DNA of 39,126 nt from the NCBI GenBank assembly GCA_947573795.1, contig CANPHE010000022.1, forward strand, positions 1 through 39,126, read 5' to 3'. Origin of the DNA: an uncultured Alistipes sp. Lineage in GTDB: Bacteria; Bacteroidota; Bacteroidia; Bacteroidales; Rikenellaceae. Below, in pieces: positions 19,671 through 28,050 of this stretch. The notes beneath the pieces are model-generated. The model saw nothing but the letters and a program-made list of their open reading frames with translations. It ran no database searches and was not told the DNA's origin. Numbering within the stretch: position 1 is the first letter of the stretch; every line of letters begins with the position of its first letter. The translations under genes were made by a program, and so were the position numbers.

Positions 19671-19976
19671 CTCGGCAGCCCCGACCTTCCCCCCCCCGGT
19701 CGCAAGCGACACCGGTCGATGGCGGAAAATGTGAGAGAAAACAATATTATAAAATAGGCAATTATATACCATTTTACCCTTACGGTATTTCTTGGCCCCG
19801 AGACCTTGCGGGTTGTACCCGAAGCCCCTCCCGAGGGAGGGGTTGGGGGTGGGGTCAGAACTGTAAACGCGGCGGAACGCCGCGAGGCTTCGACCGGCAC
19901 AGAAAAAACATGGTCGAAAAACCGATAATGGGTAAGGTGATATATAACCGCCATAAAATAAACCGATAGCTTACTT
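19671..19976. other. Intergenic region with hairpins and repeat-like sequence
   Basis: No gene is supported. A C9 tract at about 19689-19697 is followed by GTCGC/GCGAC, then CGGGT/ACCCG, then CCCCTCCC/GGGAGGGG hairpins, and a guanine-rich stretch. The segment CCTTGCGGGTT near 19804, ending in CGAAG, recurs around 32308, pointing to a dispersed repeat. No TAnnTTTG box was seen before the next gene. Confidence 0.5.
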
Positions 19977-20270
19977 ATGAAAGCCGTATTTTTATCCTAT
20001 AACCAGGCGCTTACCGACCGTGTACACCGCATCCTCGACGAACAGGGCATCCGCGGATTCACCAAATGGGCTCTTACCGAGGGACGCGGTTCCGTCAGCG
20101 GAGAGCCGCACTATGGGACGCATGCCTGGCCGTCGATGAACGCTTCGATCCTGGCGATCGTCGCCGACGAGCAGGTCGCGCCGCTCATGGAGGCCTTCCG
20201 CGCGATGGATGCCTCGGCCGAGATGCAGGGCGCGCGGGCATTCTACTGGAACATCGAGGGCGGATTCTGA
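19977..20270 (+). CDS. P-II-like PG0541-family transporter-associated protein
   Basis: This 97-residue protein has the fold pattern of the P-II/CutA type: MKAVFLSYNQALTDRVHRILDEQGIRGFTKW at the start and ILAIVADEQVAPLMEAFRAMD after an exposed central loop. Bacteroidetes relatives (the PG0541 group) are found next to RND pump genes, as here, about 300 bases after the pump. By analogy with P-II it could sense a metabolite or metal and bind the transporter, but this is inference. The start is the only good one and the length is normal for the group. Confidence 0.75.
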   Translation: MKAVFLSYNQALTDRVHRILDEQGIRGFTKWALTEGRGSVSGEPHYGTHAWPSMNASILAIVADEQVAPLMEAFRAMDASAEMQGARAFYWNIEGGF

Positions 20271-20285
20271 TCGCCTCGAAAACGA

Positions 20286-20329
20286 ATGATCCGGGCAGGA
20301 GTTTCTAAAAAATTCCTGCCCGGATCGTT
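20286..20329. terminator. Convergent terminator
   Basis: AATGATCCGGGCAGGA and TCCTGCCCGGATCGTT form long hairpin arms between the stop codons of the PG0541-like gene and the converging SDR gene. It can serve both. Confidence 0.85.
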
Positions 20330-20343
20330 CCGTTGGGTCCGTT

Positions 20344-21159
20344 CTATTTCAGCGGCGAATCGGGTTCGCGCGACATTACCAGGTAGAACATCCGGTCGAG
20401 GAATGCCGGGGCGAATTTCTTGACGAAATGGGTGGCGCGGCCTTCGATCTCCATCAGACAAAGACGCTTGCGGCGCAGAATGCCTCGGGCGACGATGCGG
20501 GCCACCTCCTCGGCGGTCATCATTTTGGCTTCGTCGCGCGGCGTCTCGCCCTGCTGCGATCCGTCGGCCGTAAGGGCCGAGAAACGGACGTTCGAGGCGG
20601 TGAATCCCGGGCAGGCGATCATTACGTGCAGCCCCTTTTTGAGGTTTTCGATGCGCAGGGTCTCCAGGAATCCCGTCATGGCGTATTTCGAGGCCGAATA
20701 TCCCGTGCGGCCGGGGAGGCCGTGGAGCCCTGCGACCGACGAAATGCCCACGACGGAGCCCCGCGACGCCTGAAGGTAGGGGAGTGCGTATTTGCAACAG
20801 TTGACCGTACCCCAGAAGTTGACGTCCATCAGGCGGTGGAGTACCGAGAGGTCCACGTCGTCGAAGATCGCCCGCATGGAGATTCCGGCATTGCAGATCA
20901 ATACGTCGATGCGGCCGAACGCTTCGACGGCCGTGTCGATCAGCTTGCGGCACTCCTCCTCCGATACGACGTCCACGCCGCAGAAAGCTGCCTGGCCACC
21001 CGCCGTGCGGATCTCGTCGGCGAGTCGTTGCAGCTTCTCGACGCTGCGGGCACCCAATACGACCTTCGCTCCTTGGGCGGCGTAGGTCCGGGCCATCGCT
21101 TCGCCGATGCCCGACGAGGCGCCCGTGATGACGATCACTTTGTCTTTCAATGTCTTCAT
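20344..21159 (-). CDS. Short-chain dehydrogenase/reductase (SDR), classical type
   Basis: This 271-residue oxidoreductase has the classical SDR motifs: the NAD(P)-binding TGASSGIG at residues 13-20, NAG near residue 89, and the catalytic Ser, Tyr and Lys in VVGISSVAG and YSASKYA (Tyr near residue 154). GARSVEKL after the second strand, with Arg in place of an acidic residue, favours NADPH. The C-terminus has a hydrophobic segment ending in an FYLVMS stretch, as in SDRs related to DHRS7 and DltE. The substrate is not evident. It follows the PhnP-like gene by 30 bases in the same direction and is probably co-transcribed. Confidence 0.88.
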   Translation of the reverse strand: MKTLKDKVIVITGASSGIGEAMARTYAAQGAKVVLGARSVEKLQRLADEIRTAGGQAAFCGVDVVSEEECRKLIDTAVEAFGRIDVLICNAGISMRAIFDDVDLSVLHRLMDVNFWGTVNCCKYALPYLQASRGSVVGISSVAGLHGLPGRTGYSASKYAMTGFLETLRIENLKKGLHVMIACPGFTASNVRFSALTADGSQQGETPRDEAKMMTAEEVARIVARGILRRKRLCLMEIEGRATHFVKKFAPAFLDRMFYLVMSREPDSPLK

Positions 21160-21189
21160 ATCCGAATGTTGTTTCGTGTTTATCGTTCT

Positions 21190-21978
21190 TTAGAGTTCTG
21201 CGACCTCCACCGTCAAGCCGTCGTATGCCAGGCAGACGCCTTCGGGCAATTGGATCGAGGTCTCGGCGTGGAGGCCGATCTCGTGGGACATGTGCGTGAG
21301 GCAGGCGCGGCGGGGTGCGACGCGGCGGATCAGAGCCAAAGCCTCGGCGACGTTGAAATGCGAAGGATGCTCGGCGAACCGCAGGGCATTGACGACGAGG
21401 GTGTCGAGGCCGTGCAATTTCGCGATTTCGGCTTCGTCGATGGTCTTGAAATCGGTGAGATAGGCCAGCGCTCCGATGCGGTAGCCCGTTACCGTGAACC
21501 GGTCGGAGTGGTGTCCCGAGACGGGAACGATCTCGATACCTGCCACCCGGAATGGTTGCGAGGGGTCGATCTCGTGCAACTCGATTTCGGGTACCCCGCG
21601 GTATTTGTTCCGGGCGAACGCATAGTCGTAATCCTTGCGGATGCAGGCGGCGGTTTGCGGTGCGGCATAAAGATCGACGCGGTGGATCGTCGGCGGATAG
21701 TCGACGAAGTTGAAGGCCCGGACGTCGTCCAGACCGCCGGTGTGGTCCTTGTGTTCGTGGGTGAACAGAATGCCGTCGATATGCCGCACGCCCGTGCGGA
21801 GCATCTGGTAGCGGAAATCGGGCCCGGCGTCGATCACCAGACGTATGCCGTGCGTTTCGATCATCGCCGACGTGCGCAGACGCTTGTCCCGCCTGTCGGT
21901 CGAGGTGCAGACTCGGCAGCGGCATCCGATGACGGGTACCCCCTGCGAGGTCCCGGTTCCCAGGAATGTGAGTTTCAT
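21190..21978 (-). CDS. MBL-fold metallohydrolase, PhnP-like
   Basis: This 262-residue protein begins with MKLTFLGTGTSQGVPVIGC and keeps the extra zinc-site cysteines in GCRCRVC, as in PhnP-type phosphodiesterases. The metallo-beta-lactamase motif is FTHEHKDHTGG around residue 75, with further metal ligands in SGHHSDR, TDFKT and LTHMSHE. PhnP relatives cleave cyclic ribose phosphodiesters; many bacterial homologues outside phosphonate operons have no known substrate, and no phosphonate genes are nearby. It is the first gene of a two-gene unit with the SDR. Confidence 0.88.
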   Translation of the reverse strand: MKLTFLGTGTSQGVPVIGCRCRVCTSTDRRDKRLRTSAMIETHGIRLVIDAGPDFRYQMLRTGVRHIDGILFTHEHKDHTGGLDDVRAFNFVDYPPTIHRVDLYAAPQTAACIRKDYDYAFARNKYRGVPEIELHEIDPSQPFRVAGIEIVPVSGHHSDRFTVTGYRIGALAYLTDFKTIDEAEIAKLHGLDTLVVNALRFAEHPSHFNVAEALALIRRVAPRRACLTHMSHEIGLHAETSIQLPEGVCLAYDGLTVEVAEL

Positions 21979-21982
21979 GGAA

Positions 21983-21990
21983 CAAAGGTA
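21983..21990 (-). promoter_or_regulatory. -7 promoter box unusually close to the PhnP-like start codon
   Basis: The minus strand reads TACCTTTG, then four bases, then ATG. If this box is used, transcription would start at or next to the start codon, giving a nearly leaderless mRNA. No -33 TTG is visible at the usual distance. Confidence 0.5.
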
Positions 21991-22188
21991 GAAAAAAAGG
22001 CGGTTCGTCCCTCTTCTCTTGGCGGAAAAAGCGCGTAAGGGTCGTGTCTGCGGTTCTGCAAACGGTTCTGCAAAAAGAAAAGAGGATTGAAAATCAGTCT
22101 TCTGTGTACCCGGATCGGTGTTGAAAAGTCAAAAGCTACTATGAAGATACCGGCTCCGGTTGTCGATAGAAGTCTAAAACAGTACGAA

Positions 22189-22515
22189 TTACTCCGGAAC
22201 ATATATGATCTCACCGTTTTCCAGTTCGTAGGCGATACCGACCTTTTTGCCCTTTTTCCCGGTTTGGGAATTCTGATCTTCGGACGGCGTATAACGATTG
22301 ATCTTTTCGCCCTCTTTGGTGATGATCTCCATATTCTCCTTGCCCGGATTCTTCACCATCGTGAAGTCCTCCCGGCTGAACATTTCCGTCATGTTGTAAC
22401 GGCTCACGAGCGCCACCATGAGTGCGACGGCAAAAACCATCGCCACGTCGAAAAGGTTGCTCACAACGCTCATCGGATCGTTATCGTCCTCCTTTTTCAA
22501 CAAACTGTGTCTCAT
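22189..22515 (-). CDS. hmuV: HmuV-like DUF2149 membrane protein
   Basis: This 108-residue protein has one transmembrane helix (about residues 18-38) followed by a periplasmic tail, the layout of ExbD/TolR-type proteins, and belongs to DUF2149. It is the last gene of the Hmu operon and overlaps the end of the ExbB/MotA-like gene by ATGA, so translation is probably coupled. By analogy with TolR or ExbD it would pair with the channel protein to use the proton gradient. The Asp in the helix (FDVAMVFAV) may be the proton-carrying residue. The name follows the Porphyromonas operon order, not experimental data on this protein. Confidence 0.8.
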   Translation of the reverse strand: MRHSLLKKEDDNDPMSVVSNLFDVAMVFAVALMVALVSRYNMTEMFSREDFTMVKNPGKENMEIITKEGEKINRYTPSEDQNSQTGKKGKKVGIAYELENGEIIYVPE

Positions 22516-23111
22516 AATCCGGTCTGTTTTTCGTTCAATAACTCCGCTACGAATTCCAGGTCGGTCATGTCCTGCAAATACCAGCGCTGTTTCACCTGCC
22601 CCGTGACGAATCCGACGGCCGCAGCGAAAAGCCCTATCACCGTGGTGGCGAACGCGACCTGCATGTTGTAGGCCATCGAAGCGATGTCGCCGGTTGAGAG
22701 TCCGACCAAAGCGGGACCCATCGGAATCAGCGTACCCATCAGTCCGAGCATGGGGCCCATTTTGCCGAGCGTCTTCGAAGTCGACAGGTCCTTGTCGGCC
22801 CCGATCTCGAAATCGGCGAGCAAACGCTGCCTCATCGCTGTGCTGTCGGCTTCGAGCAGGCGCTTCATATAGATTACGACGAGCGAAGGATTCTTTTGGG
22901 GCAGCCGCTCCGAAAGCGTCATGACATTGCTTTTGTTCAATCCGTCCAGCTCCTTGCGAATCAGCAATGCTGTGCGACGGATCGCCAGATATTGTCCGAA
23001 GAAACTGCCAATAAGCAATAACGCCCGACCGAAGAAGAAAATAAGCAATACGATGACGGGTACGAGCAGACCCGTCGAAATCCAATAGAGGATGTCCGAG
23101 ATGTAATTCAT
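22512..23111 (-). CDS. hmuU: HmuU-like MotA/TolQ/ExbB-family proton channel
   Basis: This 199-residue inner-membrane protein has an N-terminal helix (about residues 13-38), a cytoplasmic stretch, and two closely spaced helices. The first of these, MGPMLGLMGTLIPMGPALVGLS (about 117-140), and AFATTVIGLFAAAVGFVTG (about 152-172) carry the TolQ/ExbB signature GPMLGLMGTL. It probably forms a proton-conducting complex with the DUF2149 protein encoded directly after it and energises haem handling by the CobN-like HmuS. It lies four bases after the end of the preceding membrane-protein gene. Confidence 0.85.
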   Translation of the reverse strand: MNYISDILYWISTGLLVPVIVLLIFFFGRALLLIGSFFGQYLAIRRTALLIRKELDGLNKSNVMTLSERLPQKNPSLVVIYMKRLLEADSTAMRQRLLADFEIGADKDLSTSKTLGKMGPMLGLMGTLIPMGPALVGLSTGDIASMAYNMQVAFATTVIGLFAAAVGFVTGQVKQRWYLQDMTDLEFVAELLNEKQTGL

Positions 23112-23115
23112 GATT

Positions 23116-23811
23116 TTATGGGTTTTCGATAATTCGTTTTATTTTGATTCTGTGCAGGATGATGCCTCCGATAAGGCCGATCACGGCAAGCCCGCATACG
23201 CCCGCCAACGCTGCCGGATTCACTTCGCTGATTCCTGCGACAGCCGTCCGGCCGTTCACCGTAGCGATGACACCCAATACGGCGATCAGGGCGTTCGAGA
23301 GGAAAAGCAGTTCGAGGCGTATCTCTTTCTCGGGCAACAGCCGTTTTATGCCGTACGTTCCGAGCGGTATCGCGACGAGCACCGCCGCTGCCGCCGACCA
23401 CGCTACGAGCCGGAACGATGTGCCGGGCATGGCAAACAGGAACGATACCAGCAGGCTGAACAGGACGGGGAAGATGAGCACGCCGGGAAACCACCTCAGG
23501 ATGCGATATGTCCATATCGTAGCCGGTTTCACGCTTTCCGAAGTCTGGATATGTGCCGATAGGACGCAGAAAGCCATTTGTACTGCCACCTCCAGCGTGA
23601 GGATTACGGCGACGTCAAGCATTAAGGCCGAATCCGATAGCCAGATCGAGATTTGCGATTTCGACTGTTCGATGGCGTACGGCCACGTCGACCCCATGAA
23701 CAAAGCGCATACCGCAGCCGAAAATATGACCGCATATCCCTTCCGATAGGTCTGCTTCAGCATATAATTGAAACAGACCAAAATCATCATGACCAGTACG
23801 ACGGTTTCCAT
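23116..23811 (-). CDS. hmuT: HmuT-like polytopic membrane protein
   Basis: This 231-residue protein has about six hydrophobic segments (around residues 3-16, 26-44, 63-85, 110-130, 136-152, 195-225) and no recognised catalytic motif. Its place between hmuS and the ExbB-like gene matches hmuT of the Porphyromonas/Bacteroides haem operon. Its start overlaps the hmuS stop (TAATG), so the two are translationally coupled. It may anchor HmuS or form part of its membrane complex; this is inferred from position only. Confidence 0.72.
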   Translation of the reverse strand: METVVLVMMILVCFNYMLKQTYRKGYAVIFSAAVCALFMGSTWPYAIEQSKSQISIWLSDSALMLDVAVILTLEVAVQMAFCVLSAHIQTSESVKPATIWTYRILRWFPGVLIFPVLFSLLVSFLFAMPGTSFRLVAWSAAAAVLVAIPLGTYGIKRLLPEKEIRLELLFLSNALIAVLGVIATVNGRTAVAGISEVNPAALAGVCGLAVIGLIGGIILHRIKIKRIIENP

Positions 23812-26800
23812 TACTTCTCCATCTTTTTACGGCGTCGGCGTACCACCCCGACCAGTACGGCTATCGCCACGATCACCAATAGGACTACCACCGTATTGTT
23901 GACCATCGTCGTCGCCTGGTCGGGTGTTTTCATCTCCTCGCGTTTCAGCACCATGCCCTTCTCCTCCGAGAGCGAAGCCTCGCGAATGTTCCGGATATTC
24001 CGTTCGTATGCCTGGGCCGCGTCGGGTGCGATTTTCGACGCGATGAACTCGCGCAGTTTCGCATTGTCGCAGACGAATCCCGAACAAGCGGGTTTGTATT
24101 TCTCCACCAGGTCGGTGTGGAGTTCGGCGATGGCTTTCAACTGCTCGGCCGAAGCATTCCACATCCCTTTGCGGGCCGTCTCCATCATGACGGCCGTCAT
24201 CTCCTCCAGGGCGGCGGGATTCTGCCGCTCGAAATACGCCCGTACTCCCAGGTCGAACTTGTCGCGCACATAGACGTCGCAGATTTCGTCCCACATCTCG
24301 TTATCGACGGCTTCGGGTTTCATGACGTTCCATCCGTAGGTGTTCTGCACGATCTCGGCGAACCCGGCCGCTGCGCCCGCCCCGCCTCTCATCTTTTCGC
24401 GGATGTATGCCGGATTGAAGATCGTGGTGCGGCTCTCCACGCCGATCGCCTCTTTCAACTCCTGCATGCGCATGTTGTTGCGGTTGCGATAGTCGCTCAG
24501 GTAGGCATCGGGCTCCTTGCCCGTTACGTTGCGCACGGCGAGGTTCATTCCGCCCATGAATTCGTAAACGTGGTCGAGACTCAAGGCGCCCCACGTATTG
24601 CTCTGACGCGGTTGAATAACGGCATCGGTATTGGTCAATGCCGCCTCCAGCGCGAACTGCCGGACCTGCTCCCACGCCTTCTCGCTGCCGTAGTAGGCCC
24701 CCATGTTTTGCAGATAGATATCGGCGATCTCGGCGCTGTCGTCCCAACGGTCGCCGCGCTGCACCATACCGGTGATCCCCGTACCGTAATTGCCGTTCAC
24801 GCCGCCGAATACCCGGTAGGTCGAAACCTCGCGGGCCTCTTTGGGCGAAAGCCCCTTTTCGATAAGGATACGTTCGGCGTCGACGACGCTTTGCGCCACG
24901 TAGTTCTCGTATCGATCTTTTTCGGCAGCGGCGGCCATCTCCACGGCGCGCGAAATAAGGAACAGACGCGAAGCGGCGATGTCGCGCAACTGCCCGCTGG
25001 TCTGCACCACCACGTCGATACGCGGACGTCCGAGCTGTTCCGACGGGATCAGACGGATATCGGTCACGCGGCCGAATGCGTCGCGGATAGGCTCGACCCC
25101 CAGCATATAGAGAATCTGGGCTACGGTAGCGCCTTCCGTCTCGACGAACTCACCGCTCCAGAGCGTATAGCTCATCTTGCGGGGGATGGAGTCGTTGTGC
25201 CGCTCCCGATACATTTTAATGGTATTTTCCGCTAACTCTTTGCCTCGTTCCCAGGCGACCTCGCTCGGCGTGGCTTCGGCATTCACGGCGTAGAGGTTGC
25301 GGCCCGTCGGTACGGTGTTCGGATTGGCGATGGGATCGCCGCCCGGCGACGGGGCCGTGTAACCTCCGTTGAGCGCATTGAGAAGCGATGCCAGTTCGGC
25401 TTCGGGGCTCTGCTCCAGCGCCGATCGGTAATTCCCCACGTTGCGGACGGTGCGTTCGATCTCCAGGATTATACGGGCCAGCTCCTTCTCCTGCTTCGTA
25501 TACTCCTTCATGCCCGGCATCGTCGCCGGCATTGCTGCGGCCGTTTTTTCGACCTTGCCGTGTCCGGCATTTTCGGGCCGTTTGCCGACCTTCGGAATCC
25601 ACGACGGATGTTTCGCCCCGCTTCCTGTCGGGTGCTTCATCGTCGCGCCCGAGGTCTGCATGGCCATCATCCGCGCCATCATGTCCTGCGGAGCCTGGAG
25701 CGCACGGGAGACCTCGCGTGCCTTGGAGAGTTCTTCCTCCGTAATTCCCGCCACGGCGCATATCCGAGCCTCGGAGACTGGTTCGGAGCCGTTCAAAAGC
25801 CGGGTGACCAGCGCACGGGCCGGAAGCAGATAGCGACGAGTAAAGAGCGACTTGTGTTTTTCCAGTTCGTCGGTCGCCTTGCCGCGCCATTTATCCAATG
25901 CCAGCAGCGAATAGGCGATCGGCTCGGCGGACATGGCGTACACGCTGCTGCGGATACGCTCTGCGGAGTAGGGGATACCCATCGTATAGAGCGCACCCGT
26001 TACCTTTTCGTTGGCGAGCTCCTCGGCGAAGGTCTCGATGCGGGCGATCTCCTGTTCGGTATAGGGAGTTGCGAGCAGGGAGTCCAGACGCAGTTCGCGA
26101 TGGATGCCCAGTTCGACGGTCCGGCGTTTTACCTTCCGTGCCGCCTCGCGCGTATCGGGTTTGCTTTCGGCATAGAGCAGGTCGTTGTACCGCTGAATGG
26201 CCGTATGGAGCTCCTTATAAGTACCCCGCACGTCGCTCTCCATGAACGGAGGGGTCAAATACGACTGCAAGGTGGCATACGAGCGGCGTTTGGCGATCAC
26301 CCCCTCGCCGACGTTGCCGATCGAGTAGACATAGAGATGCGGCGTCGCACCGATCAGTGCATCCGGCCAGTCGTTGCCGCACAGTGCGACCTGCTTGCGG
26401 GGCGTGAACTCCAGCGAGCCGTGCGTACCGAAGTGGATGATCGCATCGGCTCCGAATCCGTACCGCGCCCACAGATAGGAGGCGATGTAGGCGTGGGGCG
26501 GCGCAGCGTCCGTGCCGTGGACGATGGTGAAGTCGTCGTCGCCCGCACCGGCCGCCAACTGCGGCAGCAGCACGACATTTCCCAACTCCACGCGGGGCAG
26601 CGCCAGCCGTCCGTCGTCGGTCGAGAGATAACTCCCGGGAAATTCGCCGTCGAGAGCCGTGACCTCGGCCATTCGCTCGGGATGGATCGCGTCGGACGTC
26701 CATGCGCCGTACTCCTCGGCCGAGATGAGTTCGGGGCTGCCGGTTTTCCGAAAATCGGCCTTGGCACCGGCTGCATAGGCATTGAATACGGCGCCCCGAC

Positions 26801-28040
26801 GTTGTATGAGCTGCCCCAGCTCTTCGGCCGATGCGGGAAGATGCTCGATGCGGTAACCCTCGCGCTTCATGCGGACCAACAGGTTATAGAGCGACGGGAC
26901 GACCTCCATGCCGGCTGCGGTCAGCGCATTCTGGCCGGGGCCTTTGTAGTAATAGATAGCCACCCGTTTCTCGCCGTTGGGCTTGTTTTGCAGGGCGATA
27001 TGGTTGTTTACGGTCTGTACGAACGTCTCCAGACGCTCGGGAATGGCGTATGCCTGTTGCAGCCCCTCGTCGTCGAGACGGTGGCCGAAGAGCGCATACG
27101 GGCGGATGGCCCCGTCGATCTCGGGCATCACGATGCTCTGCGACAGGAACCCGCCGTTCATCCCCATCTTGTCGGCTTCCCATGCCTCGACCGGGCGGTT
27201 GACGTTCAGCGGCGCGAACAACGGAATGTTCCGCTTCGTGAGATAGTCCACCATATAGTCGCCCATCCGTCCGTGCGCCATATTGATAACGGCCGAAGGA
27301 CGGATCGAATCCGCCTGGCTGTTTCGCACCGCGGCCTGCATGTCGCGGATGCAGTAGACCGTATTGCCCGTCTTTTCCAATGCGGCGACCAGCTCTTGCG
27401 GCTCTCCCATCGGTCCCGTAACGACGATGCGGGGCGCGGTGTCTTTCATGAGATCGTGTTTCCGCAGGAACGCTTCGTACTCGGCGACGCTGCCGAAATC
27501 CGTCTCTTCGTCTTCGGGGCAATCGGGGTCGAGATGGTAGAACTGCTTCAACTTCCGTTCGACGGGCGCATCGGGCGTTTCGCTGTCGAACGTCTTGCCG
27601 TCGACGACGCGACGGATATAGACGAGCAGGTTGCGGTAGTTGCGGCGTCCTCCGCCGTTCAGATAGCCTTTGATCGTGGCGACGGTCGCCGAATCGACCG
27701 AAACGATCGCGTTGGCGGGATTGGTGGCCATCGTAGTAATTACGGGGAGTCCCTTATCGGCGGCTTGCTGCAGGGCAGCCCGCTGCTCGGCCGTGATACG
27801 CAGGCCCATGCCGTTTACGAACACCAGATCGTACCGGCCGATCCGGTCCAACTCGTCCGTGTCGAGCGCCGACAGTCGGATGCGGGCGTGGTCGTTCGAT
27901 TTGGCGATCTGGCCGAGGGTAATGACCTGATAGTTCACGAACGCGATGCGCGTGGCGGAAAACAGGACGTTCCACACCACAACACCCGCCGCGACGATGA
28001 GCATGGCGGCTCCGGCCCGAATTATTCCTTTTCGTTTCAT
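23811..28040 (-). CDS. hmuS: HmuS: CobN/magnesium-chelatase-like protein of haem uptake
   Basis: This 1,409-residue protein has the CobN/BchH fold but sits in a haem operon, not with cobalamin genes. It has an N-terminal signal anchor (about residues 8-27) and a C-terminal helix followed by RRRRKKMEK, so both ends are membrane-attached with the large domain outside the cytoplasm. CobN-type sequence is seen in FGTHGSLEFTPRKQ, NDWPDALIGATPHLYVYSIGN and AKRRSYATLQSYL (about residues 540-600), then VFGGVNGNYGTG near 1085. Bacteroidetes HmuS proteins are described as removing iron from haem, the reverse of metal insertion; that activity is inherited knowledge, not seen here. A Met/His/Lys-rich linker (about residues 783-847) interrupts the middle. 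Confidence 0.9.
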   Translation of the reverse strand: MKRKGIIRAGAAMLIVAAGVVVWNVLFSATRIAFVNYQVITLGQIAKSNDHARIRLSALDTDELDRIGRYDLVFVNGMGLRITAEQRAALQQAADKGLPVITTMATNPANAIVSVDSATVATIKGYLNGGGRRNYRNLLVYIRRVVDGKTFDSETPDAPVERKLKQFYHLDPDCPEDEETDFGSVAEYEAFLRKHDLMKDTAPRIVVTGPMGEPQELVAALEKTGNTVYCIRDMQAAVRNSQADSIRPSAVINMAHGRMGDYMVDYLTKRNIPLFAPLNVNRPVEAWEADKMGMNGGFLSQSIVMPEIDGAIRPYALFGHRLDDEGLQQAYAIPERLETFVQTVNNHIALQNKPNGEKRVAIYYYKGPGQNALTAAGMEVVPSLYNLLVRMKREGYRIEHLPASAEELGQLIQRRGAVFNAYAAGAKADFRKTGSPELISAEEYGAWTSDAIHPERMAEVTALDGEFPGSYLSTDDGRLALPRVELGNVVLLPQLAAGAGDDDFTIVHGTDAAPPHAYIASYLWARYGFGADAIIHFGTHGSLEFTPRKQVALCGNDWPDALIGATPHLYVYSIGNVGEGVIAKRRSYATLQSYLTPPFMESDVRGTYKELHTAIQRYNDLLYAESKPDTREAARKVKRRTVELGIHRELRLDSLLATPYTEQEIARIETFAEELANEKVTGALYTMGIPYSAERIRSSVYAMSAEPIAYSLLALDKWRGKATDELEKHKSLFTRRYLLPARALVTRLLNGSEPVSEARICAVAGITEEELSKAREVSRALQAPQDMMARMMAMQTSGATMKHPTGSGAKHPSWIPKVGKRPENAGHGKVEKTAAAMPATMPGMKEYTKQEKELARIILEIERTVRNVGNYRSALEQSPEAELASLLNALNGGYTAPSPGGDPIANPNTVPTGRNLYAVNAEATPSEVAWERGKELAENTIKMYRERHNDSIPRKMSYTLWSGEFVETEGATVAQILYMLGVEPIRDAFGRVTDIRLIPSEQLGRPRIDVVVQTSGQLRDIAASRLFLISRAVEMAAAAEKDRYENYVAQSVVDAERILIEKGLSPKEAREVSTYRVFGGVNGNYGTGITGMVQRGDRWDDSAEIADIYLQNMGAYYGSEKAWEQVRQFALEAALTNTDAVIQPRQSNTWGALSLDHVYEFMGGMNLAVRNVTGKEPDAYLSDYRNRNNMRMQELKEAIGVESRTTIFNPAYIREKMRGGAGAAAGFAEIVQNTYGWNVMKPEAVDNEMWDEICDVYVRDKFDLGVRAYFERQNPAALEEMTAVMMETARKGMWNASAEQLKAIAELHTDLVEKYKPACSGFVCDNAKLREFIASKIAPDAAQAYERNIRNIREASLSEEKGMVLKREEMKTPDQATTMVNNTVVVLLVIVAIAVLVGVVRRRRKKMEK

Positions 28041-28050
28041 TTCGTTTTAT

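Noticed and set aside
16476..19772. A 1,098-residue open frame opposite the RND pump gene
   Set aside because: It is the antisense shadow of a clear AcrB-type gene, with low-complexity His/Asp/Arg composition typical of GC-rich reverse frames.
22189..23085. A long 298-residue reading of the HmuV frame
   Set aside because: Upstream of 22515 it is an out-of-frame reading of the ExbB/MotA-like gene; the DUF2149 protein starts at 22515.
23811..28040. Cobaltochelatase CobN for cobalamin synthesis
   Set aside because: No cobS, cobT or other cobalamin genes are nearby, both ends are membrane anchored, and the neighbours are haem-uptake genes, so HmuS fits better.
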